DNA from: an uncultured Chthonomonadales bacterium
Lineage (GTDB): Bacteria > Armatimonadota > Chthonomonadetes > Chthonomonadales > CAJBBX01
Length of the DNA stretch: 64,000 bases
Direction of reading: 5' to 3'
NCBI GenBank assembly: GCA_938005745.1
Contig: CALLMM010000007.1
Span: 62,001 to 126,000, forward strand
Below, one piece after another: positions 50,269-59,947 of the stretch. Numbering within the stretch: position 1 is the first letter of the stretch; each line of letters starts with the position of its first letter. Below the pieces are notes generated by a model that saw only the letters and a list, made by a program, of their open reading frames with translations, was not told where the DNA came from and searched no databases. Made by a program: the position numbers and the translations under genes.

Positions 50269-51846
50269 TTAACTCCCGTTTTCGTAGTCTTCGCGCATCA
50301 CCAGCGCGCCGGTCGGACACGCCTCCGCGCAGGCGCGCGCGGCGATCTTCAATCCATCTGCCAGCGATTGAGAGAAGGGAACCGCGGTCCGTACTGAAAA
50401 CCCGCGTCCGACAAAGGAGAGTCCCAGGCTCTCGCCATGCTCCGCTGCGATCTGCACGCAGATGCCGCAGGCGATGCACTTGCCCGGCTCAAAGATGACC
50501 AGCGGGTTGCTCTCGTCTATGGCGAATTCGCGGCGCACGCTCCGGTACCGGGTCGGGTTCGCCTCATACTGCATGGCGTACTTCCGAAGCCGGCAGTCCT
50601 TCGCCTTCGCGCAGTCGCAGTGCAGGCAGCGACCGGCTTCGCGCCGCGCCTCCTCAGGAGTGAAACCGGCTTTTTCGCCGCCCGTCGGTGAGACGCGCTT
50701 CGCCCCGCTGGCTAACGAGAGATAGGGACGCACCTCCTCCCCTTCCAGCCTTCCGACATGCACGCTGTACTCTCTCTCATCACGCAGCGGCTCGCTCCCC
50801 GCCAGATACCGGTTGATGGAGTCGGCGGCGGCTCTGCCGTCCGCCACGGCACGCACCGCGTGGCGCGAGGGGATGATCGCGGCTCCGGCGACAAACACCG
50901 CCGGCAGATTGGACTGCATCGTCTTCCGGTTGACGCGAATGCCCTGCGGTCCGGCAGCAAGCCCCGCATCCGGCGATCGGCTCGTCTTCACCTCGCCGAC
51001 CGCAATCAGCACCGCATCGTACTCCGCCTGCAGGTCCGCCAGCGCGATGTCTCTCCCGATCCGGGTATTCCCGCGAAACTCCGCTCCCAGTCGAAAAATA
51101 ATCTCGATCTCTGCGTCCAGCGTCTCGCGAGGCAGCTTCTCCTCCGGAACCCCGTACCGCAGCATTCCTCCGGGCTGATCATGATCGTCATAGAGGACGC
51201 AGGCATGACCCTCCTGCTGAAGGTAGTAGGCGGCGGCAAGTCCCGCCGGTCCCGCGCCGATGACCGCCACGCGCTTCCCGCTGGGGGGGCGGCGCTCCGG
51301 CAAATAGGGCGATCCAGACGCAAGGTCTTCATCGGCGACGAACCGCTTCAGCATGCAGACCGAGACCGCGCCATCCTGGGCAGCGCGCCGGCATCCCCTC
51401 TCGCACAGCTCCGGGCATATTCTTCCGAGCGTGGCGGGAAGGGCGATGCTCTCTTTGACCGTGATCAGGGCTTCGCGAAACTGTCCGGCGTTGATCTGCC
51501 GGATCATACGGGGTATCTCCATGTGCGCGGGACAGACTCCCTCGCACGGTCCCAGACAGTCTCCCAGATGATCACTCAACAGCAGTTCGATGGCGGTGCG
51601 CCGGGCGTCCATCACCTCTGGAGTGTCGCTCTCGACCGTAATTCCCTCCGTCACGCGGGTTGCGCAGGAGGGAACGAGACGCGCTGCGCCGTTGACCCGC
51701 ACCATGCAGACGAAGCAGGAGGTGTTCGCCGGGCGACCGGGAAGATGACACAGCGTTGGGATCTCGATCCCGGCTTGCCGCGCCGCCTCCAGCACGGTTG
51801 TCCCCTCCTCCGCCTCGACCGCGACGCCGTCTATGACTACCCGCAT
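50269..51846 (-). CDS. FAD-dependent Fe-S oxidoreductase: [2Fe-2S] + GltD-like flavin domain, no NAD-binding subdomain
   Basis: The 525-aa chain starts with a plant-type [2Fe-2S] domain as in NuoG/HydG (TLCHLPGRPANTSCFVC). Next is the GltD Fe-S entry (CEGVCPAHMEIPRMIRQI ... CPELCERGCR), then the FAD Rossmann fold (RVAVIGAGPAGLAAAYYL). In ordinary GltD about 130 residues with a second GxGxxA (NADPH site) separate AVG.. from the C-terminal flavin segment. Here AVGEVKTSRSPDAGLAAG is followed directly by MQSNLPAVFVAGAAI, so that subdomain is missing. The C-terminus holds CIACGIC and CAEACP ferredoxin Cys. Electrons would have to come from the NuoEF partner. It is 5 nt after the lyase gene in the operon. 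Confidence 0.8.
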   Translation of the reverse strand: MRVVIDGVAVEAEEGTTVLEAARQAGIEIPTLCHLPGRPANTSCFVCMVRVNGAARLVPSCATRVTEGITVESDTPEVMDARRTAIELLLSDHLGDCLGPCEGVCPAHMEIPRMIRQINAGQFREALITVKESIALPATLGRICPELCERGCRRAAQDGAVSVCMLKRFVADEDLASGSPYLPERRPPSGKRVAVIGAGPAGLAAAYYLQQEGHACVLYDDHDQPGGMLRYGVPEEKLPRETLDAEIEIIFRLGAEFRGNTRIGRDIALADLQAEYDAVLIAVGEVKTSRSPDAGLAAGPQGIRVNRKTMQSNLPAVFVAGAAIIPSRHAVRAVADGRAAADSINRYLAGSEPLRDEREYSVHVGRLEGEEVRPYLSLASGAKRVSPTGGEKAGFTPEEARREAGRCLHCDCAKAKDCRLRKYAMQYEANPTRYRSVRREFAIDESNPLVIFEPGKCIACGICVQIAAEHGESLGLSFVGRGFSVRTAVPFSQSLADGLKIAARACAEACPTGALVMREDYENGS

Positions 51847-51851
51847 CGGGA

Positions 51852-53276
<1,425 letters not shown>

Positions 53277-55685
53277 CTAATCTATGGTTACCGCGCTCTC
53301 CGGGCAGACCCTGCGGCAGGCATCGCACCGGATACAGCGATCATCCAGCACCGTATGCTTCTCAAAAGGACGCAGCGGGATTGCGTCTACCGGGCACTCC
53401 TGCGCACACAGCGTGCAGCCGATACAGGAGTCGGTGATCCGATAGCGCAGCAGCGCGCGGCAGCGGCCGGCGGGACAGCGTCCCTGAAGATGCGACTCGT
53501 ACTCCTCCCGGAAGTAGCGCAGCGTGGTGAGAACGGGGTTCGGGGCGGTCTGCCCCAGCCCGCAGAGACTGCCCTGCGTAACCTGCTCCGCCAGCTCTTC
53601 CAACTTCTCCAGATCGCCCGCTCTCCCCTGCCCCGCGCAGATCCGCTCCAGGATGTCGAGCAGCCGGCGGGTTCCAATACGGCACATTGTGCACTGCCCG
53701 CACGACTCCTTCTGCGTGAACTCCAGGAAATAGCGGGCGATATCCACCATGCAGTCGCGGTCGTCCAGCACCACCAGTCCGCCCGACCCCATGATCGCCC
53801 CGACTTCACGCAGCGCCTCATAGTCCACCGGAGTATCCGCTAGCGACGCCGGGATGCAGCCCCCCGAAGGACCGCCAATCTGCACCGCCTTGAAGGTTCT
53901 CCCGTCCGGCGCGCCTCCGCCGATCTCCTCCACGATCTGCCGGATCGTTACACCCATCGGAACTTCGATCAAGCCGCCCCGCATTACCCTCCCTGCCAGC
54001 GAAAAGACCTTCGTTCCCTTGCTCTTCTCGGTTCCCAGCCGCGCAAACGCCTCCGCACCCTGACGCATGATCCACGGAACCACCGCATAGGTCTCAACAT
54101 TGTTGATGCAGGTCGGCTTCCCCCACAGACCGCTCTCCGCCGGATAGGGCGGGCGCAGGCGCGGAATGCCGCGCTGTCCCTCCAGCGAGGCAATCAGAGC
54201 CGTCTCCTCGCCGCAGACGAACGCCCCCGCTCCCTGCACCACCTTCAACGTCAGACTGTATCCGGAGCCGAGAATATTTTCGCCGAGATATCCCGCCTCT
54301 TCGCAGCGTCGGATCGCCTCCAGGACGTTCTTCACCGCCAGAGGATACTCCGCCCGGATATAGAGATAGCCCTGCGACGCCCCGACCGCGAAGGCGGCAA
54401 TGATCATTCCTTCCAGAACGCGGTAGGGAAACGACTCCAGCAGCATCCGATCCATGAATGCGCCGGGATCGCCTTCATCGCCGTTGCAGACGATATACTT
54501 CGGTTCGCCCTTCGCAGCGCGCACGCGAGACCACTTGACGCCGGTTGGGAAACCCGCTCCGCCCCGACCGCGAAGACCGGACTTCGTAATGGTCTCGACG
54601 ATCCCGTCGGGGCTCCTCTCCTCCAGACACCGCTTCAGGGCGAGGAAGCCGCCCAGAGCGGCATACTCCTCCAGCGCGAGCGGGTTAATTCGCCCGCTGT
54701 GCTCGGTCGCGATCCGCACCTGTCTGCCCAGATAGGCGCACAGCGTCGTATCGCGCACATCCACCGAAAAACGGGTTACCGGCTCCCATGACTCATCGGT
54801 CAGAAGACGATCCAGCGCCGCGCTCCAGGCGTTCCGCAGGCGCGAAAGAAGCCCTGCAGGACGAAAATGCCGGCGGACGATCTCCTCCGCCTCCTGCGGG
54901 GAGACCTTCGCATACAGTTTTGGCTCTTTTCCAGGTTCGGCGACCTCCACCATCGGGATCTGATGGCACAACCCCACACAGCTCACCGGCTTGATCACCG
55001 CAGAGACGCGCTGCTCCTGTATCGCCCGATCCAGCGCATCGCGCACATCCTGTGTCCCTCCCGCCACACAGCAGGAGTCCAGCGTGATCCGTATCTCGCC
55101 GGCGGAATTCTGCGGCTCCGTCCGCTCCGGACGCGCAGCGCTGCGGCTCCTGTTGCAGTGCAGGTGCTGAAAGTCGTTGAGCGCCTTCTGCGCCGTATCC
55201 ACGCGCAGATTGCCGTAGGTAACCTCGTCCACCTGAATGACGGGAGCGAGGGTGCAGCACCCCAGACAGGCGACCCGCTCAATCGTGAACTCGCCCTGCG
55301 CGTCCGTATCCTCCTCCCCGTCAATATGCAGGCAGCGGCGCAGAGCGTCGTTTACCAGTTCCGCCCCTTTGACATGGCAGGCGGTTCCATGACACACGCG
55401 GATGATATGCCTGCCCACCGGACGCAGGCGAAACTGCGAGTAGAAGCTGCTGACGCCTGCTACATCCGCCGCGCTGATCTCCGTCACCTCGCAGATGCGT
55501 CTCAGAGCCTCCTCCGGCAGATAACGATACGCCTCCTGTATCGCCTGAAGGAGCGGGATCAACGCCTCCGGACCGCGCCCGATCTCCTCCACCGCCCGAT
55601 CTACAAACGCGGATGGTGAGAGTGAAGGCGCGTCCCCCCGGCGGGCTTGCCCGCAGTCGGTTATTGTTTCTTCGTCTTGAATCAT
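53277..55685 (-). CDS. NuoE-NuoF fusion: NADH-oxidising Fe-S flavoprotein subunit
   Basis: The 802-aa protein fuses a NuoE-like domain (residues about 25-172, [2Fe-2S] ligands Cys98, Cys103, Cys140, Cys144) to a second thioredoxin-like 2Fe-2S unit (about 198-270, CVGLC). NuoF follows (from about 330): the FMN/NAD-binding GRGGAGFPTG (373-382), YIVCNGDEGDPGAF, and the [4Fe-4S] motif SCGQCTMCRIG. The tail is an 8Fe ferredoxin (CIGCTLCAQECP, CIRCDACRRVCP). This is the HndC/HoxF-type NADH module of bifurcating hydrogenases, formate dehydrogenases and similar complexes; no hydrogenase or FDH gene is in the window. It reduces NAD+ or oxidises NADH for its operon partners. Confidence 0.88.
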   Translation of the reverse strand: MIQDEETITDCGQARRGDAPSLSPSAFVDRAVEEIGRGPEALIPLLQAIQEAYRYLPEEALRRICEVTEISAADVAGVSSFYSQFRLRPVGRHIIRVCHGTACHVKGAELVNDALRRCLHIDGEEDTDAQGEFTIERVACLGCCTLAPVIQVDEVTYGNLRVDTAQKALNDFQHLHCNRSRSAARPERTEPQNSAGEIRITLDSCCVAGGTQDVRDALDRAIQEQRVSAVIKPVSCVGLCHQIPMVEVAEPGKEPKLYAKVSPQEAEEIVRRHFRPAGLLSRLRNAWSAALDRLLTDESWEPVTRFSVDVRDTTLCAYLGRQVRIATEHSGRINPLALEEYAALGGFLALKRCLEERSPDGIVETITKSGLRGRGGAGFPTGVKWSRVRAAKGEPKYIVCNGDEGDPGAFMDRMLLESFPYRVLEGMIIAAFAVGASQGYLYIRAEYPLAVKNVLEAIRRCEEAGYLGENILGSGYSLTLKVVQGAGAFVCGEETALIASLEGQRGIPRLRPPYPAESGLWGKPTCINNVETYAVVPWIMRQGAEAFARLGTEKSKGTKVFSLAGRVMRGGLIEVPMGVTIRQIVEEIGGGAPDGRTFKAVQIGGPSGGCIPASLADTPVDYEALREVGAIMGSGGLVVLDDRDCMVDIARYFLEFTQKESCGQCTMCRIGTRRLLDILERICAGQGRAGDLEKLEELAEQVTQGSLCGLGQTAPNPVLTTLRYFREEYESHLQGRCPAGRCRALLRYRITDSCIGCTLCAQECPVDAIPLRPFEKHTVLDDRCIRCDACRRVCPESAVTID

Positions 55686-55779
55686 CGCACTACTTCAAGC
55701 GGTCACTATCCAACCAGTCAACCAGTTTACGGCGCAGCTTTGCAAGAAAAGCCCGGGGACGCTCCCATTTGCACACCCT

Positions 55780-57786
55780 TCACTGCCCGATGCAGTAGAG
55801 GTTCTTCTTCCCGCGGATGTAGAGACGGTTTCCCACGAGCGCGGGGGTCGCCCCGACATCCTCTCCCAGTTCCGCCTTCCCAAGCTCTTTAAAGACCCGG
55901 CCCGCCTCAAACATGTAGGTAACGCCCAGCGTGTCGGTCAGATAGATCGTCTTGCCGGCAAGGATGGGAGAGGAGCGGAACATCGTGTCATAGTGGTGCT
56001 CCCAGACCTTTTTCCCGGTCGCCGCTTCCAGACAGGTGATCGTTCCCTCCGTCGAGATCAGAAAGAGCAGTTCACCGTTGGAGATCGGGCTTACGGTGTC
56101 CGCCAGGTTCTCGGTATAGGTCCAGACGATGCCGGTCTCGGTGATGTCACCGGTTGCAAACGGATTGATGGCGGACAGGCTCGCTCCTACATTGCAGACG
56201 AAGACCATCCTGTCGCCGTAGGCGGGAGAGGGCGCGACATCTCCGTCCAGACACTTTGCCCGCCATATCTCTCTGCCGTTGCGCGGATCGTAGGCGATCA
56301 CCCAGGGGCTGCCGCAGGTGATGATCTGCTCCTGCTGCCCGGCGCGGATCAGGATGGGGGTGCTCCAGGAGTTGGGAACCGGACGCTTTACCTCCCAGAC
56401 GGTCTTTCCCGTGGCGATATCCAGCGCCAGCAGCGCGGACTTCTCCTGCGAGGGATCGCTCCCCTGATCGAACTGAACGATCACGCCATTGCCGTAGAGC
56501 ATCAGCGAGGATGCGTGTCCGTAGAGGCTATCCGGCAGGCCCAGCGAGCGGATCCAGAGCTGTTTTCCGGTGTAGTCCAAACAGACTATCTCTCCGGTAA
56601 CAAAGATTGCGCAGACCCGCTTCCCGTCTGTCACCATTGTGGAAGGCGCATAACCGGTCTCCCGCGAGACCTTGAAGGTGCTCGGAAGGGGCGGCACCGG
56701 TATCGGCTTTCTCCAGAGGATCCTTCCGCTGCGGGCGTCCAGACAGTAGATCTCGCGGCTCGTCCGGTCGGCTCCCGACAGAAAGACGCGCTCCCCCCAT
56801 ACGATCGGCGCATTCATCCCCGGCAAAGGGATGGCGGTCTTCCAGAGTATGCCCCTGCCCTGCGCTCCGTTCCAGGAGGTCGGCGGATTCCGGGTCAGCG
56901 CAATCCCCACACCGCTTGGTCCGCGAAAGACGGGCCAGTGCGCCTCCCACGCCTTCGGGAAGAGCGCAGTCACCTTCCGGCTGGACGGCGGCGGCGTCGG
57001 TTCCGGCTTTGGCTTCACGGCTGCGCCGGGAGTCGGAGGAGCCGGGTTCGGCGTCGGGCTTTCCGGCGGAAGCGAGGAGGTCGAGCCGAGTTGAGAGGGA
57101 GCCTGAAGCGATCCGCCCGACGGCGCGGGAGCGGGCGGCGAGGAGGATACGTCGCCTGGAGCGGGGGCGGGCAGACTGGAGCCGCCAGGCGCAGGGTTCG
57201 CAGGCGCAAGGGGCGAAGCGGGGTCAGACCGGGATGCTGCGGCGGTTGGCAGCGGCTCCGGACGAAGCGTATACTCCACCGCCGCATCGTGACGCGACAT
57301 CACCGCCAGCGTGATCAGCGTGCCGGCGGAGACCGTTCCCAGCGCGATCACCGCGCGCCGGTTCGCCGCGGCTGCCAGCACGGCGTTCTGCGCCAGCGCG
57401 CTGTCCGGCTGAGGAAGCTGCCTGCGTATCGTCCGCATCCCCTCCAGCGCCAGCAGAAAGACACTCAGTCCCCCGATCAGTAGATAGAACCCGTTCATCG
57501 CGAAGGCGCGGCTGCGAAAATAGGCGGAGCGAACCTGCCGATCCAGACGGCGCACCTCGGCTCTGAGCGCGTCATCGGTCGGGTTGCGGTTCAGTTCCAT
57601 CAGCAGCGACTGCAGGCGCGGCATCTTCAGCGGATCGTTGGCGCGGCTGTTGTAGGCGTTCGCCATCAGCAAAATCAGCACCGCCAGGCAGAACAGCGCG
57701 GCGATCCAGGCGACCCGACTCAGCGCGCGATGCCACTGCTCCATCCGTTCGCCGTTCGAATGTATCTCATCTCTGTCGGGGTTCAA
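55780..57786 (-). CDS. Membrane-anchored PQQ-like beta-propeller protein with proline-rich linker
   Basis: The 668-aa product starts with a TTG preceded by AAGGA (an ATG 14 codons on is the alternative). Two or three hydrophobic helices lie in the first 170 residues (about 27-47, 96-115, 145-162), then a proline/serine-rich linker of about 100 residues. The propeller of about 400 residues has WPVFRGPSGVGIA, GIVWTYTENLADTVSPI and the blade ends IYLTDTLGVTYMFEAG. Propellers of this group mediate protein or cofactor binding; a PQQ-dehydrogenase with catalytic Glu/Asn residues is not evident. Its start overlaps the end of the NapH-like gene by 20 nt, so it belongs to the redox operon. Confidence 0.82.
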   Translation of the reverse strand: MNPDRDEIHSNGERMEQWHRALSRVAWIAALFCLAVLILLMANAYNSRANDPLKMPRLQSLLMELNRNPTDDALRAEVRRLDRQVRSAYFRSRAFAMNGFYLLIGGLSVFLLALEGMRTIRRQLPQPDSALAQNAVLAAAANRRAVIALGTVSAGTLITLAVMSRHDAAVEYTLRPEPLPTAAASRSDPASPLAPANPAPGGSSLPAPAPGDVSSSPPAPAPSGGSLQAPSQLGSTSSLPPESPTPNPAPPTPGAAVKPKPEPTPPPSSRKVTALFPKAWEAHWPVFRGPSGVGIALTRNPPTSWNGAQGRGILWKTAIPLPGMNAPIVWGERVFLSGADRTSREIYCLDARSGRILWRKPIPVPPLPSTFKVSRETGYAPSTMVTDGKRVCAIFVTGEIVCLDYTGKQLWIRSLGLPDSLYGHASSLMLYGNGVIVQFDQGSDPSQEKSALLALDIATGKTVWEVKRPVPNSWSTPILIRAGQQEQIITCGSPWVIAYDPRNGREIWRAKCLDGDVAPSPAYGDRMVFVCNVGASLSAINPFATGDITETGIVWTYTENLADTVSPISNGELLFLISTEGTITCLEAATGKKVWEHHYDTMFRSSPILAGKTIYLTDTLGVTYMFEAGRVFKELGKAELGEDVGATPALVGNRLYIRGKKNLYCIGQ

Positions 57787-59143
57787 GTTCGATCCTTATT
57801 CCACTGTGATTGAATTTTCCCAGACGCTCCTGTTCGACGGGGCAGGAGGAGTAGCAGCGCGCACAGGAGAGACAGGAAGCCGGGTCGGCTTCGTAGTCCC
57901 TCTGCGTGCGACGGAGCGAGAGGAAGATCAACTTCATGCCGATGACCAGCCCGCACCAGCCGCCGAAGAGCGCAGCGCCTGTATCAAATCTTCGTCGAAT
58001 CCGCGACGCCTCGCGGTAGAGGCTCTCCGGCGATCCTCCGCGATGATAGAATGCCTGGCTCGCCTCCGTATTTCCGGTTACGAGTCCCCTCTCCTCCTTC
58101 CAGACCCGCTCCGCCAGCACAATGGTCCTGTTCATGCGCGACAGAGCCGGACTGCTCAGGTAGCCCGCCCATGCCATCCCGAAGACGAGGATTGGCAGCA
58201 GCAGCAGCAGATTCGCCAGCCTGCGCCTGCCGGTCAGCCTGTCCTCCGTCTGCTCCGGGGGGGTCGGCAGCTTGATCGCGCCATAGGGGCAGGAATCGGC
58301 GCAGAGATGGCACTGAATGCACTCGGCGGGCGTGATCTTCACCTTCCAGCGCGCAAAGGGAGCCATCCAGCGCAGAAGTACGCCATACGGACAGAGGTAG
58401 CGGCAGTAGGGGCGTCCGACGAACGTGCCCAGCAGCAGCAGAGCCGCCCCGAACGCCACCACGCCGGGATTACCCCCCAGACGGTAGAAGACGATGAACG
58501 GATCGTACTGGCAGATGATGAATGCGGTCCCTGTAGCGGCGAAGAGGACGCCCGCCCCCAGGTAGAGATAGGGCAGCAAACTGAGTGCGTGATCCAGAGG
58601 CAGCGGAACGCGCTTCGGTCGCAGCAGTACCATCTCCTGTATCGTGCCGAGCGGGCATACGGAGGAGCAGAAGACTCGCCCGAAGAACAGCGCGAAGACC
58701 AGCGGGAGCAGGAAGAAGACGCCCACCACGAAGGGAAGCGCGTAGTCGTTCTGGAAGAGGGCGAGCGAGACGTTCTGAATGGCTCCCACCGCGCAGACGC
58801 ATCCCTGCCGGTAGAACCCGAAGTAGAGCAGAGAGAAGAGGGTCAGCACCCGCAGCGCGCTCCGAGAGCGTTTGGTCAGCACGATATAGGCGGCGAGCGA
58901 GAGGGCAGACAGCAGAATCAGCGCGTCCAGATAGGCGAACAGCTCCGCGCGCGGGAGAGGTGTGGAGGGAAGAGGTGGCGTATAACCGGAACTGAACTCT
59001 GGCGGAGGCTGCTTCTTCGCCTCCTCCAGCTGCCCGGGCGAAGAGACCGGCAAACACAGCAGTCCGACGCATGCCAGCAGCAGCGGCATACGGAGAAGAG
59101 AAAGGAACAGGCGTCTCAGAAACCCGTTTTCGGTTCGGAGCAT
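57767..59143 (-). CDS. NapH/NosR-like membrane polyferredoxin
   Basis: The 458-aa protein has a signal-anchor, about six transmembrane helices and two CxxxCP motifs in membrane loops: VFCSSVCPLGTIQEM and PYCRYLCPYGVLLR, plus an extra Cys pair in FYRQGCVCAVGAIQN. A soluble domain holds CIQCHLCADSCPYGA and, near the C-terminus, CLSCARCYSSCP. NapH and NosR-type proteins pass electrons from the quinol pool to periplasmic partners; the acceptor here is unknown because no nitrate, nitrous oxide or other terminal reductase is nearby. It is 7 nt downstream of the Tat-ferredoxin gene and its end overlaps the propeller gene, which argues that they work together. Confidence 0.85.
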   Translation of the reverse strand: MLRTENGFLRRLFLSLLRMPLLLACVGLLCLPVSSPGQLEEAKKQPPPEFSSGYTPPLPSTPLPRAELFAYLDALILLSALSLAAYIVLTKRSRSALRVLTLFSLLYFGFYRQGCVCAVGAIQNVSLALFQNDYALPFVVGVFFLLPLVFALFFGRVFCSSVCPLGTIQEMVLLRPKRVPLPLDHALSLLPYLYLGAGVLFAATGTAFIICQYDPFIVFYRLGGNPGVVAFGAALLLLGTFVGRPYCRYLCPYGVLLRWMAPFARWKVKITPAECIQCHLCADSCPYGAIKLPTPPEQTEDRLTGRRRLANLLLLLPILVFGMAWAGYLSSPALSRMNRTIVLAERVWKEERGLVTGNTEASQAFYHRGGSPESLYREASRIRRRFDTGAALFGGWCGLVIGMKLIFLSLRRTQRDYEADPASCLSCARCYSSCPVEQERLGKFNHSGIRIELEPRQR

Positions 59144-59150
59144 GCGAGTA

Positions 59151-59714
59151 TTACCGATGGATGGTCTTCTTCATCCTGTAGGGACGGGAAGCCGGGACGC
59201 GCGAGATGGCTTCCGAAGGACAGGCGTTTGCGATGGCGCACTGATTGCAGTTGACGCAGCGATCGTGGCGAATCTGCAGATACATGGAGCCGTTTCCAAA
59301 CGCATTGCATCCCTTCACGCATTTGGCGCAGCCGATGCAGAGAGTTTCGTCTATGTACATCTCATAGTAGGGGTCTTCGATGAAGGTGCGTCTGATCGCA
59401 TCGGTCGGACAGCGGTTATTCTCGGCGGCGGTCGTGTTGCCGGTGCGTTTATCGCGCAAGAGACCGAAACAGAGCTTACAGTAGCCGCAGAGCGCATAGG
59501 CGTGAACGCACTTTACGGCGGATGGCGTCAGCACGCATTCGGTCGCGCACCGCCCGCACGATATGCAGCGGTCGGGATCAATCTGCCAGACCATTGTACC
59601 GGATTCGGCGCGGATCGCCAGCGCGCCCAGAACGCCGCTGGCAAGGATCAAGCTGCCGGTGCGCACCCCTTCCGCCAGAAAGTCCCGACGGCTCTTCTTC
59701 TCTTCCTGCGGCAT
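59151..59714 (-). CDS. Tat-exported multi-[4Fe-4S] ferredoxin
   Basis: I start at an internal ATG (187 aa) following GGAGGAGGG, giving a twin-arginine leader (EEKKSRRDFLAEGVRTGSLILA). The mature part has CISCGRCATEC, CGYCKLC, CPTDAI, CIGCAKCVKGC, CVNCNQC and CPSEAI: enough Cys for three or four [4Fe-4S] clusters, as in NrfC/PsrB/DmsB-type electron carriers. It would fold in the cytoplasm and be moved to the periplasm or be held to a membrane partner. The gene starts 2 nt after the stop of the small Tat protein and is 7 nt before the NapH-like gene. Confidence 0.85.
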   Translation of the reverse strand: MPQEEKKSRRDFLAEGVRTGSLILASGVLGALAIRAESGTMVWQIDPDRCISCGRCATECVLTPSAVKCVHAYALCGYCKLCFGLLRDKRTGNTTAAENNRCPTDAIRRTFIEDPYYEMYIDETLCIGCAKCVKGCNAFGNGSMYLQIRHDRCVNCNQCAIANACPSEAISRVPASRPYRMKKTIHR

Positions 59715-59716
59715 GG

Positions 59717-59929
59717 TTATCTGCCCTCCTCCGCCAGTCGCGACCGCTGCGCCTGCGGCAGATCGCATCCCTGAAAACGACCGCACGCCCTACATGCAGG
59801 AGCAGTAGCACACGCCCGCCCCTCTCTTCCGACCAGCCCGCCGATGCCGATCACCGAGGCGGTCAGCAGACTCCATCGCGCGGCGCGTCTGAAAAACTCG
59901 CGTCTGTTCTCTTCCGAATGCAGGTTCAT
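59717..59929 (-). CDS. Small Tat-exported four-cysteine protein of unknown function
   Basis: The 70-aa protein has a twin-arginine leader (ENRREFFRRAARWSLLTASV) and a hydrophobic helix ending near residue 32. The short mature tail has Cys40, Cys46, Cys49 and Cys55 (ACATAPACRACGRFQGCDLP), spacing C-x5-C-x2-C-x5-C, which could carry an Fe-S cluster, a zinc ion or disulfides. The LPQA after the last Cys looks conserved in similar small proteins I half remember from other redox operons. I do not know a named family. Its tight packing with the ferredoxin gene argues that it is real and part of the same system. Confidence 0.7.
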   Translation of the reverse strand: MNLHSEENRREFFRRAARWSLLTASVIGIGGLVGREGRACATAPACRACGRFQGCDLPQAQRSRLAEEGR

Positions 59930-59947
59930 CTTCCGCTCCTATCCCGT

